From Mycetocola sp. (GTDB lineage Bacteria; Actinomycetota; Actinomycetes; Actinomycetales; Microbacteriaceae), in assembly GCF_025464835.1 (NCBI RefSeq), contig NZ_JAODMP010000072.1, positions 1 through 64,000 of the forward strand: a stretch of DNA of 64,000 nt, given 5' to 3'. Within the stretch, counting starts at the first letter, position 1, and each line of letters starts with the position of its first letter. Positions 8,938-20,056 of the stretch are shown piece after piece. The notes under the pieces were generated by a model that was not told the DNA's origin, ran no database searches, and saw nothing but the letters and a program-made list of their open reading frames with translations. The position numbers and the translations under genes are program-made.

Positions 8938-9902
8938 TAGTTCGCTCCCGAGAATTCCTTGCGGCGGTTGATGACGTAGCGCGCTATGGCATTCACCACG
9001 AGTGTGATGGCGAACAACATCAGGCCGGTGGCGATGAGGACGTTGACGTTGAGCCCGTACGCCTCGGGGAAGCTGAGCGCGATGTTCGCGGCGATGGTGC
9101 TCGGGTTCGAGGAGGTGAGAAGAGCGAAGCTGATGACACCGGATGACGACAGCACCATGGCAACGGCCATGGTCTCGCCCAGCGCACGGCCGAGGCCGAG
9201 CATGGAGGCGGACACGATGCCGGCGCGGCCGAATGGCAGAACGGTCATGCGAATCATCTCCCAACGGGTCGCGCCGAGGGCGAGCGCTGCTTCTTCGTGC
9301 AGAACGGGAGTCTGGAGGAAGACTTCCCGGCAGAGTGCGGTGATGATCGGAAGGATCATCACCGCGAGGACGACCGCCGCCGTCAGGATGGTGCGACCCG
9401 TCCCGGAAGCCGGAGGGGCGAAGAGCGGAATCCAGCCGAGGTTCTCGGTGAGCCACAGGTAGAACGGCTGGACGAGGGGGGCGAGAGTGTTGGCACCCCA
9501 GAGACCGAAGACGACGGAGGGGACCGCCGCGAGCAGGTCGATGACGTAACCGAGTCCCTGGGCGAGCTTGCGGGGCGCGTAGTGAGAGATGAACAGGGCA
9601 ATGCCGATGGCAAGGGGCACGGCCATCAGTAGAGCGAGGGCGGCCGACCAAAGGGTGCCGAAGATCAGCGGCCCGACATAGGTCCAGAACGTCTCCCCTG
9701 AGGTGAAGATGGAGATGTCCTCGGGGTTCTCGGTGAGCGCTGGGGTGCTCTGGAGAATCAGGAAGGCGGCGACGGCGGCGAGCGTTGCGAGGATCAGCGC
9801 ACCCGCGGTGAGCGTGCTCGTCGAGAAGATCCGATCGCCGAGACGCTGAACGGGTCTGGGGGGCTGGGCGCTTTCGGTGCGAGCAACCGGTGGCGACGAC
9901 AT
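8937..9902 (-). CDS. pstC: phosphate ABC transporter permease PstC
   Basis: AVPSVVFGLWGANTLAPLV...ALGATRWEMIRMTVLPFGRAGIVSASMLGLGRALGETMAVAMVL; overlaps pstA start. Confidence 0.95.
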   Translation of the reverse strand: MSSPPVARTESAQPPRPVQRLGDRIFSTSTLTAGALILATLAAVAAFLILQSTPALTENPEDISIFTSGETFWTYVGPLIFGTLWSAALALLMAVPLAIGIALFISHYAPRKLAQGLGYVIDLLAAVPSVVFGLWGANTLAPLVQPFYLWLTENLGWIPLFAPPASGTGRTILTAAVVLAVMILPIITALCREVFLQTPVLHEEAALALGATRWEMIRMTVLPFGRAGIVSASMLGLGRALGETMAVAMVLSSSGVISFALLTSSNPSTIAANIALSFPEAYGLNVNVLIATGLMLFAITLVVNAIARYVINRRKEFSGAN

Positions 9903-10015
9903 CTGCTGAGTTCCCCCTGGGGTTCGGGTCGAAGTGGGCGGGACGGCGGCGGGATGCCCGCTACCGGGGCAACCCCGGCTGCCGCGTGAGGCGGCAGCCG
10001 GGGTCTACGGAAGTG

Positions 10016-11137
10016 TTATTTGATGAGTTCGATCGCAGCTGCGGACTTCTCGGCGATTGCCGCCGAGATCGGGGCAGAGCCTGCGGCATCTGCGCTGACC
10101 TTCTGGCCTTCTTCGCTCACAATATAGCTGAAGTACTCCTTGACGAGCTTGGCCGTTTCGGCGTCCTTGTACTCGGTGCAGCCGATCAGGTAGCTGATCA
10201 GGACGATCGGGTAGACGCCCGCTTCGGTCGTCGCGCGGTCGAGTTGGATCGCGAGGTCTCCCTCGCCTCGGCCATCCACCAACGGCGACGCATCGACGAT
10301 CGCGGCCGCGGCTTCGGCGGAGTATGGGACGTACTCGTCTCCGACCTTGACGGCGACGGTGCCGAGTTCGCCGGAGCGCGATGCATCGGCGTAGCCGATG
10401 GTTCCGGTGCCGGAGGTCACAGCGTCGATGACGCCCGAGGTCTGCTGCGCGGCCTCGCCGCCCTTCACCGCATCCGGCCAGACGCCGTCCGCTTCCCAGC
10501 TCCACACATCCGGTGCGGTGACGTTGAGGTACTCGGTGAAGTTCTCGGTGGTGCCGGAGTCATCCGCGCGGTGAACGGGCGTGATCGTCTGGTTCGGCAG
10601 CGTGGCATCCGGATTCTGCGAGGCGATGGCCTTGTCGTTCCAGGTGGTGATGGTGCCGGAGAAGATGCCTGCGAGAGTGGTGGGGTCGAGGTCGAGGGTG
10701 TCGACACCCTCGAGGTTGAAGACGACCGCGATCGGGGAGATGTAGGCGGGAAGTTCGACCAGCCCGGTGTCGGGGACGCAGGCTGTGAACTCTTCGTCTG
10801 CGAGCTCAGCGTCCTTGAACGCACGGTCGGAACCGGCGAACGCGCTGCCGCCAGCGATGAAGGTGTCACGTCCAGCGCCCGAGCCGGCCGGGTCGTATTC
10901 GACGGTGACAGCGGAGTGCATGCCCTGGAACGCGGCGACCCAGGCCTCCTGGGCGGACTGCTGCGATGAGGCGCCGCCGCCGACGAGCGTGCCGGTGAGC
11001 TCGGTGGCCGCGCCGTTTCCGGTTGCAGCACCGGGCATTTCGTTGACAGCACAGGAGGTCAGTGTGAGGGCAGCGAGTGTTGCGACAGCCGCCGCGCGGC
11101 CGAACGGGGTGAACTTCACGGAATTGTGTCCATTCAT
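10016..11137 (-). CDS. pstS: phosphate-binding lipoprotein PstS
   Basis: Lipobox LTLTSC; LVGGGASSQQSAQEAWVAAF...VEYDPAGSGAGRDTFIAGGSAFAGSDRAF...HRADDSGTTENFTEYL. Confidence 0.96.
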   Translation of the reverse strand: MNGHNSVKFTPFGRAAAVATLAALTLTSCAVNEMPGAATGNGAATELTGTLVGGGASSQQSAQEAWVAAFQGMHSAVTVEYDPAGSGAGRDTFIAGGSAFAGSDRAFKDAELADEEFTACVPDTGLVELPAYISPIAVVFNLEGVDTLDLDPTTLAGIFSGTITTWNDKAIASQNPDATLPNQTITPVHRADDSGTTENFTEYLNVTAPDVWSWEADGVWPDAVKGGEAAQQTSGVIDAVTSGTGTIGYADASRSGELGTVAVKVGDEYVPYSAEAAAAIVDASPLVDGRGEGDLAIQLDRATTEAGVYPIVLISYLIGCTEYKDAETAKLVKEYFSYIVSEEGQKVSADAAGSAPISAAIAEKSAAAIELIK

Positions 11138-11207
11138 AGGAATTTGGGGACGGGCCGGTGCAGGCCCACAACGAACGCTAAGCAACCGGCTTAACGAGAG
11201 TCCCTCA

Positions 11208-11229
11208 TGACGGTGAACGGGAGGTAAAC
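11208..11229 (-). promoter_or_regulatory. putative PHO box upstream of pstS
   Basis: Reverse strand GTTTACCTCCC-GTTCACCGTCA, two 11-nt direct repeats resembling the actinobacterial PhoP/RegX3 operator, ~70 bp upstream of pstS start. Confidence 0.65.
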
Positions 11230-11257
11230 GACGTTCGACGGTTGGGGCCCCAGACCC

Positions 11258-12193
11258 TCAAGCGCGGGGTTCGTGGGTTTCGATCGAGATGATGCCCGAG
11301 CTGGGGTTCGTCGCTGAGAGGTGCACGATGCTGAAGGCGCCGGTCGGCAGGTCGGCAGCGCTCGACAGGTACGAACCGGTGATGCTGCCCGTGGCCAGGG
11401 CGATTTCACGGAGAATCTCGGGGAGAACGGGTCCGTGGCTGCAGAGCACGGCGGTCTTGCGGGACTTCACCCGTTTGCCGACGACCTTCCGGACGTCGGC
11501 TTCGCCGCGTTCCCACGCATCCTGGCTGATCAGGTCCGTCCGGCGCTGTTCGAGCCCGGATGCCGCCGCGAGCGGAGCCGCGGTCGTCACGCACCGAACG
11601 GCGGTGCTCGAAACGATCCGCCGCACACCGAATGCCTGCAGGGTGGGCACGATACCCGTCGCCTGTTCAACGCCGCGTGCGGTCAGCGGGCGTAAGGCGT
11701 CCGTTCCTGCCCACGCGGATGCCGCAAGTGCTTTGCCGTGCCGAAGCGCGATGATCGCGAAAGTGGAGCTGACGCCCTCGTCGAGCAGCTTCGTGAAGGT
11801 GTCGAGGATTTCGAGGTCGGGGGCGTGGCTCAGATAGGTGCGGGCGCGGCGCGGGGTGACCCATTCCAGCGCGGCCACTTCGCCGTTGGGTACGAAGGTC
11901 GACGACTGGACCGCCCCGTCGCTGACCTCGGCGGCCCAATAGTGCACGATCTTCTCCCGGCCGGATGGGAGCGGGTACCGGGAGATCCCGAGCGGAACGC
12001 CCAGCACGACGGCCAGCCCGGTCTCCTCGAGAATCTCCCGAACGGCGGTCTGCGGCAGCGATTCTCCCGGGTCGACTTTGCCCTTGGGCAGCGAGACGTC
12101 CGCGTATTTCGTGCGGTGGATGACGAGAACGTGCACTTTACCGTCGATTCGGCGCCAGCACACCGCGCCCGCCGCGTAGATCGCTGTCGTCAC
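11258..12193 (-). CDS. NUDIX hydrolase fused to histidine phosphatase domain (MutT1-like)
   Basis: Nudix box [24 protein letters not shown]-terminal [15 protein letters not shown]... RHG motif of SixA-type phosphatase. Confidence 0.92.
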   Translation of the reverse strand: MTTAIYAAGAVCWRRIDGKVHVLVIHRTKYADVSLPKGKVDPGESLPQTAVREILEETGLAVVLGVPLGISRYPLPSGREKIVHYWAAEVSDGAVQSSTFVPNGEVAALEWVTPRRARTYLSHAPDLEILDTFTKLLDEGVSSTFAIIALRHGKALAASAWAGTDALRPLTARGVEQATGIVPTLQAFGVRRIVSSTAVRCVTTAAPLAAASGLEQRRTDLISQDAWERGEADVRKVVGKRVKSRKTAVLCSHGPVLPEILREIALATGSITGSYLSSAADLPTGAFSIVHLSATNPSSGIISIETHEPRA

Positions 12194-14364
12194 CGTCGAG
12201 CCCTCGGCCTGCGCCGGAGGCTGGTCTTGAGCATCAGCCGATCCTGGATGTCGACGAGAGGCACGCCGAACTCATCGGTTGAGTGTCGTTCCCACTCGCC
12301 GTCCGCATCCAGATGCCAGGTCGACGTGCTGTCGTCCATCGCCACGTCGAAGAGGGACGCGATCTCGGTGAGATGTGCGGGGGAGACCAGCCGTACGAGA
12401 GCTTCGACCCGACGGTCGAGGTTGCGGTGCATCATATCGGCGCTGCCGATGAACACGTGGGGGTCCCCGTCATTGACGAAGGAGAAGATCCGGGAGTGTT
12501 CGAGGAAACGGCCGAGGATGGACCGGACCCTGATCGTCTCGCTCATGCCCTTCTGGCCGGGCTTGAGGCCACAGATCCCACGGACCCAGATGTCGATCGG
12601 CACACCCGCCTGGCTGGCCCGGTACAGGCCGTCGATGATCGCTTCGTCGACCATCGAGTTGACCTTGATCCGGATGCCGCTTGGTTTGCCTGCCTCCGCG
12701 TTCCTGCGTTCCTGGTCGATGTGCTTGAGCAGGCCCTTGCGCAAGTGGAGAGGAGCGACGAGAAGCCTCTTGAACTTCTTCTCGATCGCGTAGCCCGATA
12801 GCTCGTTGAACAGCCGGGTGAGGTCCTTGCCGACCTGGGCGTCCGCAGTGAATAAACCGAGGTCTTCGTAGATCCGGCTGGTCTTCGGGTTGTAGTTGCC
12901 CGTTCCGATGTGGCTGTAGTGCGTGAGGGTGCCTTTTTCCTCACGGATGACGAGGGCGAGTTTGCAGTGCGTCTTCAACCCGACGAGCCCGTACACGACG
13001 TGCACGCCCGCCTTCTCCAGCTTGCGAGCCCAGGTGATGTTCGCCTGCTCGTCGAACCTGGCCTTGATCTCGACGAGGGCGAGGACCTGTTTGCCGGCTT
13101 CGGCTGCGTCGATGAGCGCTTCGACGATGGGGGAATCACCTGAGGTGCGGTACAGGGTCTGCTTGATGGCGAGGACCTGCGGGTCAGCGGCTGCCTGTTC
13201 GAGGAACGCCTGCACGCTTGTGGCGAAGGACTCGTACGGGTGGTGGACAAGGACATCCTGCTGGCTGATCGCACGGAAGATGTCGGCCTTGGCGCTGGAT
13301 TCGACCGGCTGGAACTGCATGACCGTGGTCGGCACCCGCGGCGGGTAGCGCAGGTCAGGGCGGTCGATTCCTGACAGGCTGAACAGGCCGCCGAGGTCGA
13401 GCGGCGCCGGAAGCCGGTACACCTCCTGGTCGGTGACGTCGAGTTCCCGCACCAGCAGGTCGAGGGTCACATCGTCCATGTCCTCGGTGATCTCCAGCCG
13501 GATCGGCGGGCCGAACCGGCGTCGGAGAAGTTCCTTCTCCAGTGCCTGGATGAGGTTCTCGGTTTCGTCCTCCTCGATCTCGACGTCCTCGTTCCGCGTG
13601 ACGCGGAAGACGTGGTGTTCGATGATCTCCATGCCGGGGAACAGGTCGCCGAGGTGGTTGGCGATGAGGTCTTCCAAAGGGATGTATCGCACATCGTCAA
13701 GGGACGCCGACGGGTCGACCGGTACGAAGCGTGGCAGCATTTGCGGCACCTTGAGCCGGGCGAACTCCTGCCGGCCGGTCTTCGAGTTACGCACCCGGAC
13801 CGCGAGGTTGAGTGAGAGCCCGGAGATGTATGGGAACGGATGCGCGGGGTCGACAGCCAACGGCATCAGGACCGGGAAGATCTGCTGCCCGAAGTAGTCA
13901 CGGAGGCTTTCACGGTCGTCGTCGGTGAGCGAGGCCCAGGTGACGACACTCACGCCGGCGGCGGTGAGGTCCGGTTTGACGAGCTCGGACCATGCGCGGG
14001 CGTGACGGGACTGGAGCTCATGGGCCTTGTCCGAGATGTCACTGAGCACGTCTGCTGGCGCACGGCCGACGTTCGTCGGCACGGCGAGCCCGGTCAGGAC
14101 CCGTCGTTTGAGCCCGGCGACGCGAACCATGAAGAACTCGTCCAGGTTCGACGCGAAGATGGCGAGGAAGTTGGCCCGTTCGAGTGTCGGTACCGTTGGG
14201 TCTTCCGCCAGTTCGAGGACACGCTGGTTGAACGCCAGCCAGCTCACTTCACGGTCGAGGTACCGGCCCTCGGGAAGTGCGGGGTCGTCCCGCTCGAACA
14301 CCGGGTCGAAATCGTCGTCGTCGCCGAGGAGTCCCGAGTCATGCGCGATGCTCTGTGTTGCCAT
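12190..14364 (-). CDS. ppk1: polyphosphate kinase 1
   Basis: [19 protein letters not shown]...[17 protein letters not shown]...[44 protein letters not shown]...[13 protein letters not shown]. Confidence 0.97.
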   Translation of the reverse strand: MATQSIAHDSGLLGDDDDFDPVFERDDPALPEGRYLDREVSWLAFNQRVLELAEDPTVPTLERANFLAIFASNLDEFFMVRVAGLKRRVLTGLAVPTNVGRAPADVLSDISDKAHELQSRHARAWSELVKPDLTAAGVSVVTWASLTDDDRESLRDYFGQQIFPVLMPLAVDPAHPFPYISGLSLNLAVRVRNSKTGRQEFARLKVPQMLPRFVPVDPSASLDDVRYIPLEDLIANHLGDLFPGMEIIEHHVFRVTRNEDVEIEEDETENLIQALEKELLRRRFGPPIRLEITEDMDDVTLDLLVRELDVTDQEVYRLPAPLDLGGLFSLSGIDRPDLRYPPRVPTTVMQFQPVESSAKADIFRAISQQDVLVHHPYESFATSVQAFLEQAAADPQVLAIKQTLYRTSGDSPIVEALIDAAEAGKQVLALVEIKARFDEQANITWARKLEKAGVHVVYGLVGLKTHCKLALVIREEKGTLTHYSHIGTGNYNPKTSRIYEDLGLFTADAQVGKDLTRLFNELSGYAIEKKFKRLLVAPLHLRKGLLKHIDQERRNAEAGKPSGIRIKVNSMVDEAIIDGLYRASQAGVPIDIWVRGICGLKPGQKGMSETIRVRSILGRFLEHSRIFSFVNDGDPHVFIGSADMMHRNLDRRVEALVRLVSPAHLTEIASLFDVAMDDSTSTWHLDADGEWERHSTDEFGVPLVDIQDRLMLKTSLRRRPRARR

Positions 14365-14456
14365 CCCAACATCTTGTCACGGTGCGCAGGCATGCGCGGT
14401 GATCCTGAACAATCGGGGACGTCGGTTCGGCGGCACCGGCCGGGAAACCGGCGAAA

Positions 14457-15341
14457 TCAGTCCGTGGCGCGCCTGCGGTACTGGACGTCGACCGCGTGGT
14501 CCGTGAATCCGAGCGAGCGATATAGGTGCACGGCACGCTCGTTGTCGCCCTCCACATAGAGGGATGCCGTGCGCACCCCTCGCTCCCTCATCCGGTCGAG
14601 ACCGGCAAGCATGAGGGAACGGCCAAGGCCACGCCCGGGTTCCCCGACGCCGAGAACGTAGATCTCGCCATGGTCGGCGTCGATCTTGAGCCAGTTGTAG
14701 CCGAGCATCCGTCCGGACTGGTCCCGGGCGAGCAGGAAATCTCCGGCGTCGAACCACGGTTCCGCCTGGCGTGCCCTGAGGTCGTCGACGGTGATCCGGC
14801 CCTGCTCTGGGTGGCTGGCGAACACCCGCGCGTTGAGTTCCACCCACTCGGCGTCATCGATCCCCGGGGCGAACGTGGTGATGCTGTCCGAGCGAGGCGA
14901 CGGGTCTGCGGAGGGCGAAAGCGGCATCCGCAGCTGAAGGAGCGTGCGCACCCGGTCGAAGTTGAACCGCACGGCGAGCGCACGCGACGCCGGGTGGTCG
15001 CCGTGGGCCCAGGCGAGCAGACCGGGGGAAGCGTCGGCAATGATGCCGCTGAGCATCGATGCGCCGACTCCGGCGCCGCGCCACTCAGGGTCGACGACGA
15101 ATTCGAGTTCACCGTGGCCGATCAGGGCAGCGCCGACGACAGGTTCTGCTTCGCTCGTCGACTCCGGCGCAGTCGCGAGAAGCAGTGACCGGGAACCGGC
15201 CTCGACGTCGATGAGCGCCTGGTCGTTGAACGGCGATGCCCCGTCGACGGCGACGGCGCGCTGAACGAGTCGATCGAATGCGGCGCGGGGCGCGGCATCC
15301 GTTATGTCACGAACGTGCAATATCGGTCTGGGCACTGTCAT
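14457..15341 (-). CDS. mshD: mycothiol synthase (tandem GNAT)
   Basis: Two GNAT halves; [65 protein letters not shown]. Confidence 0.9.
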   Translation of the reverse strand: MTVPRPILHVRDITDAAPRAAFDRLVQRAVAVDGASPFNDQALIDVEAGSRSLLLATAPESTSEAEPVVGAALIGHGELEFVVDPEWRGAGVGASMLSGIIADASPGLLAWAHGDHPASRALAVRFNFDRVRTLLQLRMPLSPSADPSPRSDSITTFAPGIDDAEWVELNARVFASHPEQGRITVDDLRARQAEPWFDAGDFLLARDQSGRMLGYNWLKIDADHGEIYVLGVGEPGRGLGRSLMLAGLDRMRERGVRTASLYVEGDNERAVHLYRSLGFTDHAVDVQYRRRATD

Positions 15342-15996
15342 CCTCGTAGACGTTGAAGCGGTAACCGACGTTACGGACGGTACCGATGAGCTGCTCCAGT
15401 TCGCCGAGTTTGGCGCGCAGCCTCCGGACATGGACGTCCACCGTTCGGGTGCCGCCGAAGTAGTCGTAGCCCCACACTTCGCTGAGCAGTTGTTCGCGGG
15501 TGAAGACGCGTGACGGGTGGGCGGCGAGGAAACGGAGCAGTTCGAATTCCTTGTAGGTGAGGTCGAGCGGCTTGCCCTGAACCTTGGCCGAGTAGCTCGC
15601 TTCGTCGATCACGACGCCTGAGGTCTGAATTTTGGTGTTCGTCTGTTCGAGCGCCTGCCGTCCGATGGCAAGGCGGATCCTCGCGTCGATCTCCGCAGGC
15701 CCCGCCATGTCGACGAGGACATCGTCGACGCCCCAGTCGGCGCTGACAGCGCTCAGTCCGCCTTCGGTGAGGATGACGAGGAGCGGAACGGTGAGGCCGG
15801 TGGTCCGAAGGATCTTGCACAGCGCCTTGGCGCCGGCGAGGTCCGTCCTGGCGTCGATCATGATCAGATCGCTCGAAGGCGCGTTCACGAGCTGGGCAGG
15901 CTGAGCAGGGATCTGACGCACACGGTGACTGAGCAGGCCGAGTGACGGCAGCACGTCATTGTCGACCTGTGAGGTCAGAATCAACAGTTGTGCCAC
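15307..15996 (-). CDS. glnR: OmpR-family regulator, GlnR-like atypical response regulator
   Basis: [11 protein letters not shown]-terminus without paired acidic residues; C-terminal w[60 protein letters not shown]; adjacent to mshD. Confidence 0.75.
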   Translation of the reverse strand: MAQLLILTSQVDNDVLPSLGLLSHRVRQIPAQPAQLVNAPSSDLIMIDARTDLAGAKALCKILRTTGLTVPLLVILTEGGLSAVSADWGVDDVLVDMAGPAEIDARIRLAIGRQALEQTNTKIQTSGVVIDEASYSAKVQGKPLDLTYKEFELLRFLAAHPSRVFTREQLLSEVWGYDYFGGTRTVDVHVRRLRAKLGELEQLIGTVRNVGYRFNVYEDDSAQTDIARS

Positions 15997-16104
15997 GTGT
16001 GACCTCCAGTGATTACGTGGACTCATACTAGCTTTCGCTCGACGACTGCTCAGACCGGGGAGGATTGGACCACGAAGTCGGCAGTCTTCAGGCAAGATAG
16101 AGCA

Positions 16105-16395
16105 ATGACAGACATTCCGATGACCCCGTCGCGCACCTGGCGCGGCATCTTCGGTGTGTGGGGCGTCGCCGTCGTCGGTGCGATCCTCGTTGCGGTGTTC
16201 GTACCCGTCGGACTGCGGTTCACCTGGTTGTCGCTCACCCTGGCGGCCTGCACCATGCTGGCCTTCATCGTGCAGCTGCTCACGCACCAGAAGATCGGCT
16301 TCATCGACCGGCTGTCGATCAGCGTCGTCGGCCTTGTGGGCATTCTCTCCGTCGCGGCGGCCCCGCTCGGCCTCGGCGCGCTCTTCCAGGGATAG
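16105..16395 (+). CDS. small multi-TM membrane protein
   Basis: [37 protein letters not shown]...; three predicted TM helices. Confidence 0.75.
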   Translation: MTDIPMTPSRTWRGIFGVWGVAVVGAILVAVFVPVGLRFTWLSLTLAACTMLAFIVQLLTHQKIGFIDRLSISVVGLVGILSVAAAPLGLGALFQG

Positions 16396-16404
16396 ACTGC
16401 TGCC

Positions 16405-16518
16405 ATGGACCTCGTCGCTCTCGAACTCTTCTTTGTCGGTCTTCTCGGGCTTGCCAGCCTCGCGATCGCCGGCATCTCCGTCGTCGTGCTCCTTAACCTC
16501 TTCCGCGGACAGCGCTGA
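16405..16518 (+). CDS. 37-aa single-TM small protein
   Basis: [37 protein letters not shown] between two co-directional genes. Confidence 0.5.
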   Translation: MDLVALELFFVGLLGLASLAIAGISVVVLLNLFRGQR

Positions 16519-16532
16519 CCGCTGGGGCGTCG

Positions 16533-17129
16533 ATGATCGAGATCCCGACCGGCCTGCCCGCAGAGCTCGTGCCGCTGTCCTGGCTCCTCGGTGTCTGGGA
16601 GGGCACAGGGGTCATCGACTACGCCGCAGCGCAGGGCGACGTCAGTTCCGAGTTCGGGCAGCGCGTGAGCTTCAGTCACGACGGGATGCCGTACCTCAAC
16701 TACACCTCCCACACCTGGCTTCTCGACGAGGAGCACACCGGCCTCACCGCCGAGACCGGCTATTGGCGGTTGCACCGTTCCCAGCGAGACGGCGACCCGG
16801 GTCCGGCACTGTTGCCGGCGGTCGGGAAGCGCCCGTTCCAGACCGCTGAGGACGTCGAGTCCCTCCGTAATCGTGACGGCGGCTTCGACCTCGAGGTCTC
16901 CCTTGTGCACCCGGGCGGGGTGAGCGAACTGTACCTGGGCCAGGTTCGCGGGCCGCGCATCGACTTGGCCACCGACGCCGTCATGCGCACGGCCGGGGCG
17001 AAGGAATACGCCGCAGCCACCCGACTGTACGGACTCGTCGAGAGCCACCTGCTCTGGGCGTGGGACATCGCCGCGCTCGGCCAGGACCTCCGCACCCATG
17101 CCTCCGGGCGACTCGCAAAGGTTGACTGA
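16533..17129 (+). CDS. FABP-family (nitrobindin-like, DUF1794) protein
   Basis: [19 protein letters not shown]...[23 protein letters not shown]...ETGYWR; GxWxGxG motif. Confidence 0.9.
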   Translation: MIEIPTGLPAELVPLSWLLGVWEGTGVIDYAAAQGDVSSEFGQRVSFSHDGMPYLNYTSHTWLLDEEHTGLTAETGYWRLHRSQRDGDPGPALLPAVGKRPFQTAEDVESLRNRDGGFDLEVSLVHPGGVSELYLGQVRGPRIDLATDAVMRTAGAKEYAAATRLYGLVESHLLWAWDIAALGQDLRTHASGRLAKVD

Positions 17130-18262
17130 TGACTGTTCCTGGCTCCTCTCCGTTCGTGAACCGCCCGGGCGCCGTCGTGCTCCCGGACGCGGTCGACGCA
17201 GGGGTGCCCTCCCACTACGGCAGCCCCAATATCGAGCAGCGGATGCTCGCCGCCGGTGAGGCGATCGTTGACCTGTCCAATCGGGGCATCGTCTCGGTCG
17301 CCGGCCCTGACCGGCTCAGCTGGCTCAACTCGATGACGTCCGCCGAACTCACGAACCTTCCGGTCGGGGCCTCGAGCGAAACCCTGTTCCTGGACCCGAA
17401 CGGGCGGCTGGAACATGTTGCGGGGATCGTCGATGACGGTGAAACGACCTGGCTGCTCGTCGAGGCGGACGAGGTCGAACCGCTTGTCACCTGGCTCAAC
17501 CGGATGAAGTTCATGCTTCGGGTTGAGATCGCCGACCGGTCGGCGGAGTTCGCGCGCATCGGTCTGATGCCGTCAGATTCCGCCCTCGACCTCGCCGTCG
17601 CATCCCCGAACGGCGTCCCCCTTCTCTGGACAGACCCGTGGCGTGAGGTCGTCGCCGGCGGGCACCAGTACGCGCGCGGCGAGCATCCGTCAGCTGGTTG
17701 GCGTTGGACCGAGGTCCTCGTTGCCCGTGAGGAACTTCACCTGCTCGCCGCTGGGCTTCTGCCCGTGGCCGGGTCGCTCGCGGCCGAAGCGCTTCGCGTT
17801 GCCGCGTGGCGGCCGAGGAAAGCGACAGAGGCCGACGAGAAAACCATCCCGCACGAACTCGACTGGTTGCGCAGCGCCGTCCACCTCACCAAGGGGTGCT
17901 ACCGGGGCCAGGAAACCGTCGCGAAGGTCCACAACCTCGGGCATCCGCCGCGCCGCCTCGTCCTGCTGCATCTGGATGGTTCCGATTCGGTGCTCCCGAA
18001 GCGCACGGCAACGGTGCTCGCAGACCGAAACGGCGAGTCCGTCGCCGTCGGGGTGGTGACGACGGCCGTGATGCACCATGAACTCGGGCCGATCGCCCTG
18101 GCCGTCATCCGCAGGAACATCGATCCGGAAGCCCGGCTCACCGTCGACGAGGACGGGATCTCGATCGCAGCGGCGCAGCAGGTCATCGTGCCAGCGGATG
18201 CGGGAGCCGTCGCCGACGTGCCCCGGTTGCCGCGCCTGGGGGCTGTGCGCCGCAACCCGTAG
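17129..18262 (+). CDS. ygfZ: YgfZ/GcvT-domain folate-binding protein
   Basis: KGCYRGQETVAKVHNLGHPPRRLVLLHLDG matches the YgfZ motif K-G-C-Y-x-G-Q-E. Confidence 0.92.
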   Translation: MTVPGSSPFVNRPGAVVLPDAVDAGVPSHYGSPNIEQRMLAAGEAIVDLSNRGIVSVAGPDRLSWLNSMTSAELTNLPVGASSETLFLDPNGRLEHVAGIVDDGETTWLLVEADEVEPLVTWLNRMKFMLRVEIADRSAEFARIGLMPSDSALDLAVASPNGVPLLWTDPWREVVAGGHQYARGEHPSAGWRWTEVLVAREELHLLAAGLLPVAGSLAAEALRVAAWRPRKATEADEKTIPHELDWLRSAVHLTKGCYRGQETVAKVHNLGHPPRRLVLLHLDGSDSVLPKRTATVLADRNGESVAVGVVTTAVMHHELGPIALAVIRRNIDPEARLTVDEDGISIAAAQQVIVPADAGAVADVPRLPRLGAVRRNP

Positions 18263-18380
18263 GTCTGCGTTTCGGCTTGCCGTGGAATCACCCGTCCCGG
18301 ACGAGGTCATGCGACGCGCCGCGTGTATCCGTCCGGAGCGGGGTGAATCCAGCGGCGGGGTCGGTCGATAGAGTGGAGGC

Positions 18381-19139
18381 ATGTCTTCGCCATACACACT
18401 CATCCTGCTGCGCCACGGCAACAGCGACTGGAACCAGAAAAACCTTTTCACCGGCTGGGTCGACGTCCGCCTGAGCGACCAGGGCGTCACCGAAGCGAAC
18501 CGCGCTGGTGAACTGCTCAACGAGTCGGGTCTCACCCCCGACATCCAGTACACCTCGGTGCTCACCCGCGCGATCCAGACCGCGAACATCGCCCTCGACG
18601 TCGCCGACCGGGCGTGGATTCCGGTGAAACGCACCTGGCGGCTCAACGAGCGCCACTATGGCGACCTCCAGGGCAAGGACAAAGCCCAGACGCTCGCCGA
18701 ATACGGCGCCGAGCAGTTCCAGACCTGGCGTCGCTCGTTCGACGTTCCGCCTCCGCCCATCGCCGACGACAACGAATACTCCCAGGCCCACGACCCGCGT
18801 TACGTCGGCATCGACGGGGAGGTTCCCAGGACCGAGTGCCTCAAGGACGTCATCGACCGGATGCTTCCCTACTGGCATTCCGACATCACGGTCGACCTTG
18901 CTGCGGGCAAGACGGTCCTCGTCACAGCACACGGGAACTCGCTCCGGGCCCTGGTGAAGCACCTCGACGGTATCTCGGACGACGAGATCGCGTCGCTCAA
19001 CATTCCGACGGGCATCCCGCTCGTCTACAAGCTCGACGAGAACTTCGTTCCGACCGAGCCGGCCGCGTACCTCGACCCGGCCGCGGCCGCGGCCGGTGCG
19101 GCCGCCGTTGCCGCCCAAGGCAAGAAGTCCGAAGGTTAA
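18381..19139 (+). CDS. gpmA: 2,3-bisphosphoglycerate-dependent phosphoglycerate mutase
   Basis: [40 protein letters not shown]...[18 protein letters not shown]. Confidence 0.97.
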   Translation: MSSPYTLILLRHGNSDWNQKNLFTGWVDVRLSDQGVTEANRAGELLNESGLTPDIQYTSVLTRAIQTANIALDVADRAWIPVKRTWRLNERHYGDLQGKDKAQTLAEYGAEQFQTWRRSFDVPPPPIADDNEYSQAHDPRYVGIDGEVPRTECLKDVIDRMLPYWHSDITVDLAAGKTVLVTAHGNSLRALVKHLDGISDDEIASLNIPTGIPLVYKLDENFVPTEPAAYLDPAAAAAGAAAVAAQGKKSEG

Positions 19140-19167
19140 ACGCGACGCAGTCGAAATCTGAGCAAAC

Positions 19168-19205
19168 CACAAAGGGCGCGAACCGAACGGTTCGCGCCCT
19201 TTGTG
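19168..19205. terminator. intrinsic terminator between convergent gpmA and phoU
   Basis: CACAAAGGGCGCGAACC-GAAC-GGTTCGCGCCCTTTGTG, 17-bp stem. Confidence 0.88.
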
Positions 19206-19217
19206 TGTTACCCGCGG

Positions 19218-19874
19218 TCAGTCGTCGCTCTCCGCGATCCAGTCACCCGTTGACAGGTACTGGACCTTCTTCGAGATCGACACGGCGTGGTCGGCGAAGC
19301 GCTCGTGGTAGCGCGAGGCGAGCGTGGCGTCGACCGTCGCGACGGGCTTGCCCTTCCACGTCTCGCCGAGGACCTTGTCGAAGACACTGACGTGCAGCTC
19401 GTCAACCTTGTCGTCCTGATTCCTGATCTCCTCCGCCAGGCGCACGTCCTGGGTGCGGAGCAGCTGGGTCAGCTTGTGCGCGATTTCGACGTCAAGACGA
19501 CCCATCTCGACGAAGGTCGAACGCAGCCCCTTGGGGACGGCGCGCTCCGGGAAGCGATACCGCGCGAGCTGCGCGATGTGCTCGGCCATGTCGCCCATCC
19601 GTTCGAGGGAGGAGCTGATCCTCAGCGCGCTGACGACGATGCGCAGGTCACGGGCGACCGGCTGCTGTCGAGCGAGTATGTTGATGGCCAGCTCGTCGAG
19701 GGCGAGGGTGAGCTCGTCGATTCGGACGTCGTTCTCGATGACCTCGTCGGCGATGGTGACGTCGGACTGGGTGAACGCCTGGACGGCGTTGGTGATGGAG
19801 ATCGCCACTAGCTCCGAAATAGCGACGAGCCGCTCCTGCACCTCGGCCAGCTCTTGCTGGAATACTTCACGCAT
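19218..19874 (-). CDS. phoU: phosphate signalling complex protein PhoU
   Basis: MREVFQQELAEVQERLVAISELVAISITNAVQAF...ARDLRIVVSALRISSSLERMGDMAEHIAQLARYR. Confidence 0.96.
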   Translation of the reverse strand: MREVFQQELAEVQERLVAISELVAISITNAVQAFTQSDVTIADEVIENDVRIDELTLALDELAINILARQQPVARDLRIVVSALRISSSLERMGDMAEHIAQLARYRFPERAVPKGLRSTFVEMGRLDVEIAHKLTQLLRTQDVRLAEEIRNQDDKVDELHVSVFDKVLGETWKGKPVATVDATLASRYHERFADHAVSISKKVQYLSTGDWIAESDD

Positions 19875-20056
19875 CTGATCTCCATTCGGATGTCGGGACC
19901 TGGCGCACCGCTTTTGGGCGCCCGGGAACAAGCCCGCTTCCACTCTGCTGTGCGCAGGTTAACGTTTGGTGGCGTGAGTCTGAACAACAACTCAGATCCC
20001 CTGATGAGAGCCGCCGTCCGGCTGGCATGCCACTGCTATGCCTCTAACCTAGTCGT

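Noticed and set aside
8940-9651. N-terminal extension of the pstA ORF (617 aa in the track)
   Set aside because: Arg/His/Pro-rich antisense-like sequence overlapping pstC; true start is the ATG at 8937.
12543-12944. Alternate-frame ORFs inside ppk1 and most short ORFs in the track
   Set aside because: High-GC shadow frames of recognised genes with Arg/Ser-rich composition.
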